A stretch of 54,655 bases of DNA from an uncultured Rhodospirillaceae bacterium (GTDB lineage: Bacteria > Pseudomonadota > Alphaproteobacteria > UBA8366), in contig CAJWLM010000017.1 in NCBI GenBank assembly GCA_913043025.1, positions 1 through 54,655 of the forward strand, read 5' to 3'. Shown piece after piece: positions 52,587-54,655 of this stretch (positions within the stretch are counted from its first letter, which is position 1; each line of letters begins with the position of its first letter). The notes under the pieces were generated by a model, which saw only the letters and a list, made by a program, of their open reading frames with translations, was not told the DNA's origin and searched no databases. The translations under genes were made by a program, and so were the position numbers.

Positions 52587-53426
52587 ATGTCAAAAAGACG
52601 CACCTCCGTTCAACAGACATCAAATGCGAAAAGCGGAAGTTCGATCGGAAGATATTTTTATTTTGTTATTGGCGGCATAATTTTGGTAGCTGTTGTTAGT
52701 TATATAATAATCCAGCCTCCACCCACTGACCCGAAAACATTTTGTGCCAGAGACACGACAAACATAGGCATGACGGCACTTTTGATTGATGTGAGCGACA
52801 AGCTCAGTAATAGCCAAGTGGCTAGACTTCAAAATGAGTTACAACATATCAGCAGTATTTCTGAAAAACAGTCAGCTTCTTTTCTTGAAAAAGGAGAAAA
52901 GCTTTTGGTTTACTTCGTAGAACCCGAGGGCCAAGTGCCAAGCTTAGTCTTTTCGATGTGTCATCCCGGCGATACCGCCAGCCGAAGTGTTGCTGACGGG
53001 CTCTCGGAAGGAGCAATATTTGCGCGAAAAAAATGGCAAAAGTTTACTAACGATACAATAGCCACTATTGAAAATAAGATCGATGGCTCTTCGGCAATGT
53101 CGACGTCACCATTAATCGAAGTAATTCAATTTATTCGCGCCCAGAACTTTCCGCCGGCACGTTTAATGAACGAGGCTATAAAGCACAGGCTGATCATCTG
53201 GTCAGATCTTCTCCAAAATAGCAATGCGGGCGATCATTTTTCTAAGCTTGATGACTATAAGGAAGTGCTTAGGCGAAATCCTCTGGAAATGAGCGGTATA
53301 GAGGTATCTATCTTTCAAATAATTTCGGAAAAATATTTCAAATATCAAACAAATGAACATACTGCCTGGTGGCGTAAAATATTCGCCAAAGCTGGCGCCA
53401 CCATGCGTATGTGGGAAAAAATTTGA
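52587..53426 (+). CDS. membrane-anchored protein with von Willebrand-like first strand
   Basis: A 279-residue protein with one membrane helix at about 23-42 (YFYFVIGGIILVAVVSYI) after a basic, Ser-rich N terminus. The following domain opens GMTALLIDVSDKLSNSQ: a hydrophobic strand ending in Asp68-x-Ser70, as in MIDAS motifs of von Willebrand A domains, but the second Ser is Lys/Asp, so metal binding is doubtful. Later SGIEVSIFQI and RLIIWSDLLQ are further strands typical of that fold. The domain would sit in the periplasm. Its stop lies one base before the next gene's ATG. Confidence 0.6.
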   Translation: MSKRRTSVQQTSNAKSGSSIGRYFYFVIGGIILVAVVSYIIIQPPPTDPKTFCARDTTNIGMTALLIDVSDKLSNSQVARLQNELQHISSISEKQSASFLEKGEKLLVYFVEPEGQVPSLVFSMCHPGDTASRSVADGLSEGAIFARKKWQKFTNDTIATIENKIDGSSAMSTSPLIEVIQFIRAQNFPPARLMNEAIKHRLIIWSDLLQNSNAGDHFSKLDDYKEVLRRNPLEMSGIEVSIFQIISEKYFKYQTNEHTAWWRKIFAKAGATMRMWEKI

Positions 53427-53427
53427 T

Positions 53428-54627
53428 ATGAAAGCTCCTTTTCGGCGACGCTTGGATGACAGTCATGATAAAACAGCGTTTTTTGTCGCTTTTTTGGGTG
53501 GCTTTATCGGGATCTTGTTTTTTCGACTCGTGGGCGGCGGGCAAAGAGGGATCACAGGTTGGGACTGGGCGGCCATTGCTTTCGCAATTGGCGTACTTAT
53601 CCTGTATGGATTTTATATTTACTTTACAAAAAACAGAAGTGGTATTTCGGTAGATAGAGCGTCAGATAACATCTATTACCTGGGCTTATTATTCACTTTA
53701 TTGTCTTTAGCCTATTCTTTGGTCTTATTGTCAGGAGGTATTGATGCTGACAAAACTAGCGGCAATGCCGTATTAGTGCTTTCACTTTTGCCTGACTTTG
53801 GCCTTGCTCTTTTCTCAACTATCACAGGCATATTTGGACGGATCATTTTGCAACAACTTCGCAATGATCCGATGGACGTTGAAACAGAGGCTCGTGAAGA
53901 ACTTGGTCTTGCTATTCGGCAATTGAGAGAAACAATTGGACAAGTGGTTACAAATTTAAATGGTCTTTCGGATCAGACCAGCTTAACGTTATCAGAATTG
54001 AATCAGACTGTGTCCCAAACACTTGAACGGTCTGCCAATCAAAACACATCGGTGATACGGTCTGTTGCCGACGAAGTGGGCGTGCTCAGCACTCAATTAC
54101 AAGAGCAGGTTACGATTGTAACTAACTTTACGACCGCATCTACCAACCAATTCAGTGAGATAGGCAGTAGTTTGAGAATGCAGTTTGAACACTTTGGTCA
54201 GATACCAGAAAGTCTGGGGACACAATTTAGCGAACTCAGTGAAAAATTGGGGGGCGCTATAGAGCAAATTGAGGTTGCTGCGAGCCATCAGACAAACCTT
54301 TCTAGCGAATTGTTAAATTCTGTTGAGGCGCTAAAGACGGCATTTTCTGGGGGTGGTCTTTCGAGAATTTCCGATATTATTAACGATCTGGAAAAAAGCT
54401 TTTTGGAGGTCGATAAAAGAATGACTGACAAAAAAAATCAGCTTTCATCTACTCTAGACGGTATGAGCGCTCAGATTGAACAACTTGAAGAATCGTCCTC
54501 ATCATTAGCTAGCTACGAAAAAAAGATTGAGGCCTCAGCAACATCTGTGGATGAGGCAAATAATGAATACCTCGAAGAACTCAGCAAAGCAGCTGAGACC
54601 TTAAGGAAAAAAACTGATCGCACGTGA
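53428..54627 (+). CDS. MotA/ExbB-like channel protein with long coiled-coil tail (ZorA-like layout)
   Basis: From the ATG at 53428 the protein has 399 residues. Four membrane helices lie at about 15-35, 46-66, 82-102 and 114-141. The last two, YYLGLLFTLLSLAYS and PDFGLALFSTITGIFGRIIL, match the MotA/TolQ/ExbB pattern of a G-L-x-x-T helix followed by one with a conserved Ser/Thr-Ile-Gly. From 150 to the end is a long heptad-rich tail, as in ZorA of Zorya anti-phage systems and other ion-driven motors. A frame open further upstream (53353) overlaps the preceding gene and is less likely. The stop overlaps the next ATG (TGATG). Confidence 0.7.
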   Translation: MKAPFRRRLDDSHDKTAFFVAFLGGFIGILFFRLVGGGQRGITGWDWAAIAFAIGVLILYGFYIYFTKNRSGISVDRASDNIYYLGLLFTLLSLAYSLVLLSGGIDADKTSGNAVLVLSLLPDFGLALFSTITGIFGRIILQQLRNDPMDVETEAREELGLAIRQLRETIGQVVTNLNGLSDQTSLTLSELNQTVSQTLERSANQNTSVIRSVADEVGVLSTQLQEQVTIVTNFTTASTNQFSEIGSSLRMQFEHFGQIPESLGTQFSELSEKLGGAIEQIEVAASHQTNLSSELLNSVEALKTAFSGGGLSRISDIINDLEKSFLEVDKRMTDKKNQLSSTLDGMSAQIEQLEESSSSLASYEKKIEASATSVDEANNEYLEELSKAAETLRKKTDRT

Positions 54628-54655
54628 TGTCCCAGTCTTTTGATAATTTTGATAA
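54627..54655 (+). CDS. start of a fourth clustered gene, cut by the window edge
   Basis: An ATG overlapping the stop of the MotA-like gene (TGATG) reads MSQSFDNFD and runs off the window. The overlap implies translational coupling. By analogy with MotA-like/OmpA-like pairs it could encode the peptidoglycan-binding partner of the channel, but only nine residues are visible. Confidence 0.45.

Overview
The window looks like a piece of an alphaproteobacterial chromosome, most likely a Rhodospirillales-like and possibly marine lineage. The main evidence is a fused ispDF gene and the run dusB-ntrB-ntrC-ntrY-ntrX-trkA-aminotransferase-hfq-hflX, a gene order typical of that class. Base composition is moderate in the lines I sampled. 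I found no rRNA, tRNA, CRISPR array, insertion sequence or integrase. The taxonomic call is inference.

Layout. Positions 1-18.9 kb are conserved housekeeping: a minus-strand ispDF-pgpA-cinA unit whose cinA-like last gene stops early, the nitrogen-regulation operon (two NtrB/NtrY-type sensor kinases and two NtrC/NtrX-type regulators), TrkA, a D-amino-acid-transaminase-like enzyme, Hfq and HflX, then groES-groEL behind a CIRCE operator, an inositol-monophosphatase-family enzyme, a 3-hydroxyisobutyrate-dehydrogenase-family enzyme and MazG. Positions 19-24 kb are accessory metabolism: a type III polyketide synthase with a membrane methyltransferase, facing a two-subunit ThDP decarboxylase of the sulfopyruvate/phosphonopyruvate type and a PhyH dioxygenase with an extra C-terminal domain. 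Positions 24-31 kb hold small or secreted proteins and a metal-handling neighbourhood: a His-rich CbiX-type chelatase, a CobW/COG0523 GTPase overlapping a WD40 protein, and a small Cys-containing protein. Positions 32-34 kb carry a duplicated Sel1-repeat protein and a membrane protein.

Positions 34.8-50.3 kb look like organic-nutrient scavenging. There is a complete peptide-type ABC importer (binding protein, two permeases, two ATPases), an N-carbamoyl-amino-acid hydrolase-type M20 enzyme, a class C beta-lactamase-fold hydrolase, an amidase, a formylglycine sulfatase and a TauD-type dioxygenase, with small secreted proteins between them. Together they could import and deamidate or desulfate small organic N and S compounds.

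The right end (51.1 kb to the edge) is the best candidate for something undescribed. Four tightly packed plus-strand genes encode a four-helix membrane protein with coiled coils, a membrane-anchored protein with a von Willebrand-like start, a MotA/ExbB-like four-helix protein with a long coiled-coil tail (ZorA-like in plan), and a fourth gene cut by the window. Several genes under 50 codons were found by reading the gaps: two 31-residue single-helix proteins, a 34-residue protein with a lipobox-like motif and a His/Cys tail, a DUF2256 Cys4 protein, a 43-residue charged protein, and a 13-codon ORF followed directly by a hairpin.
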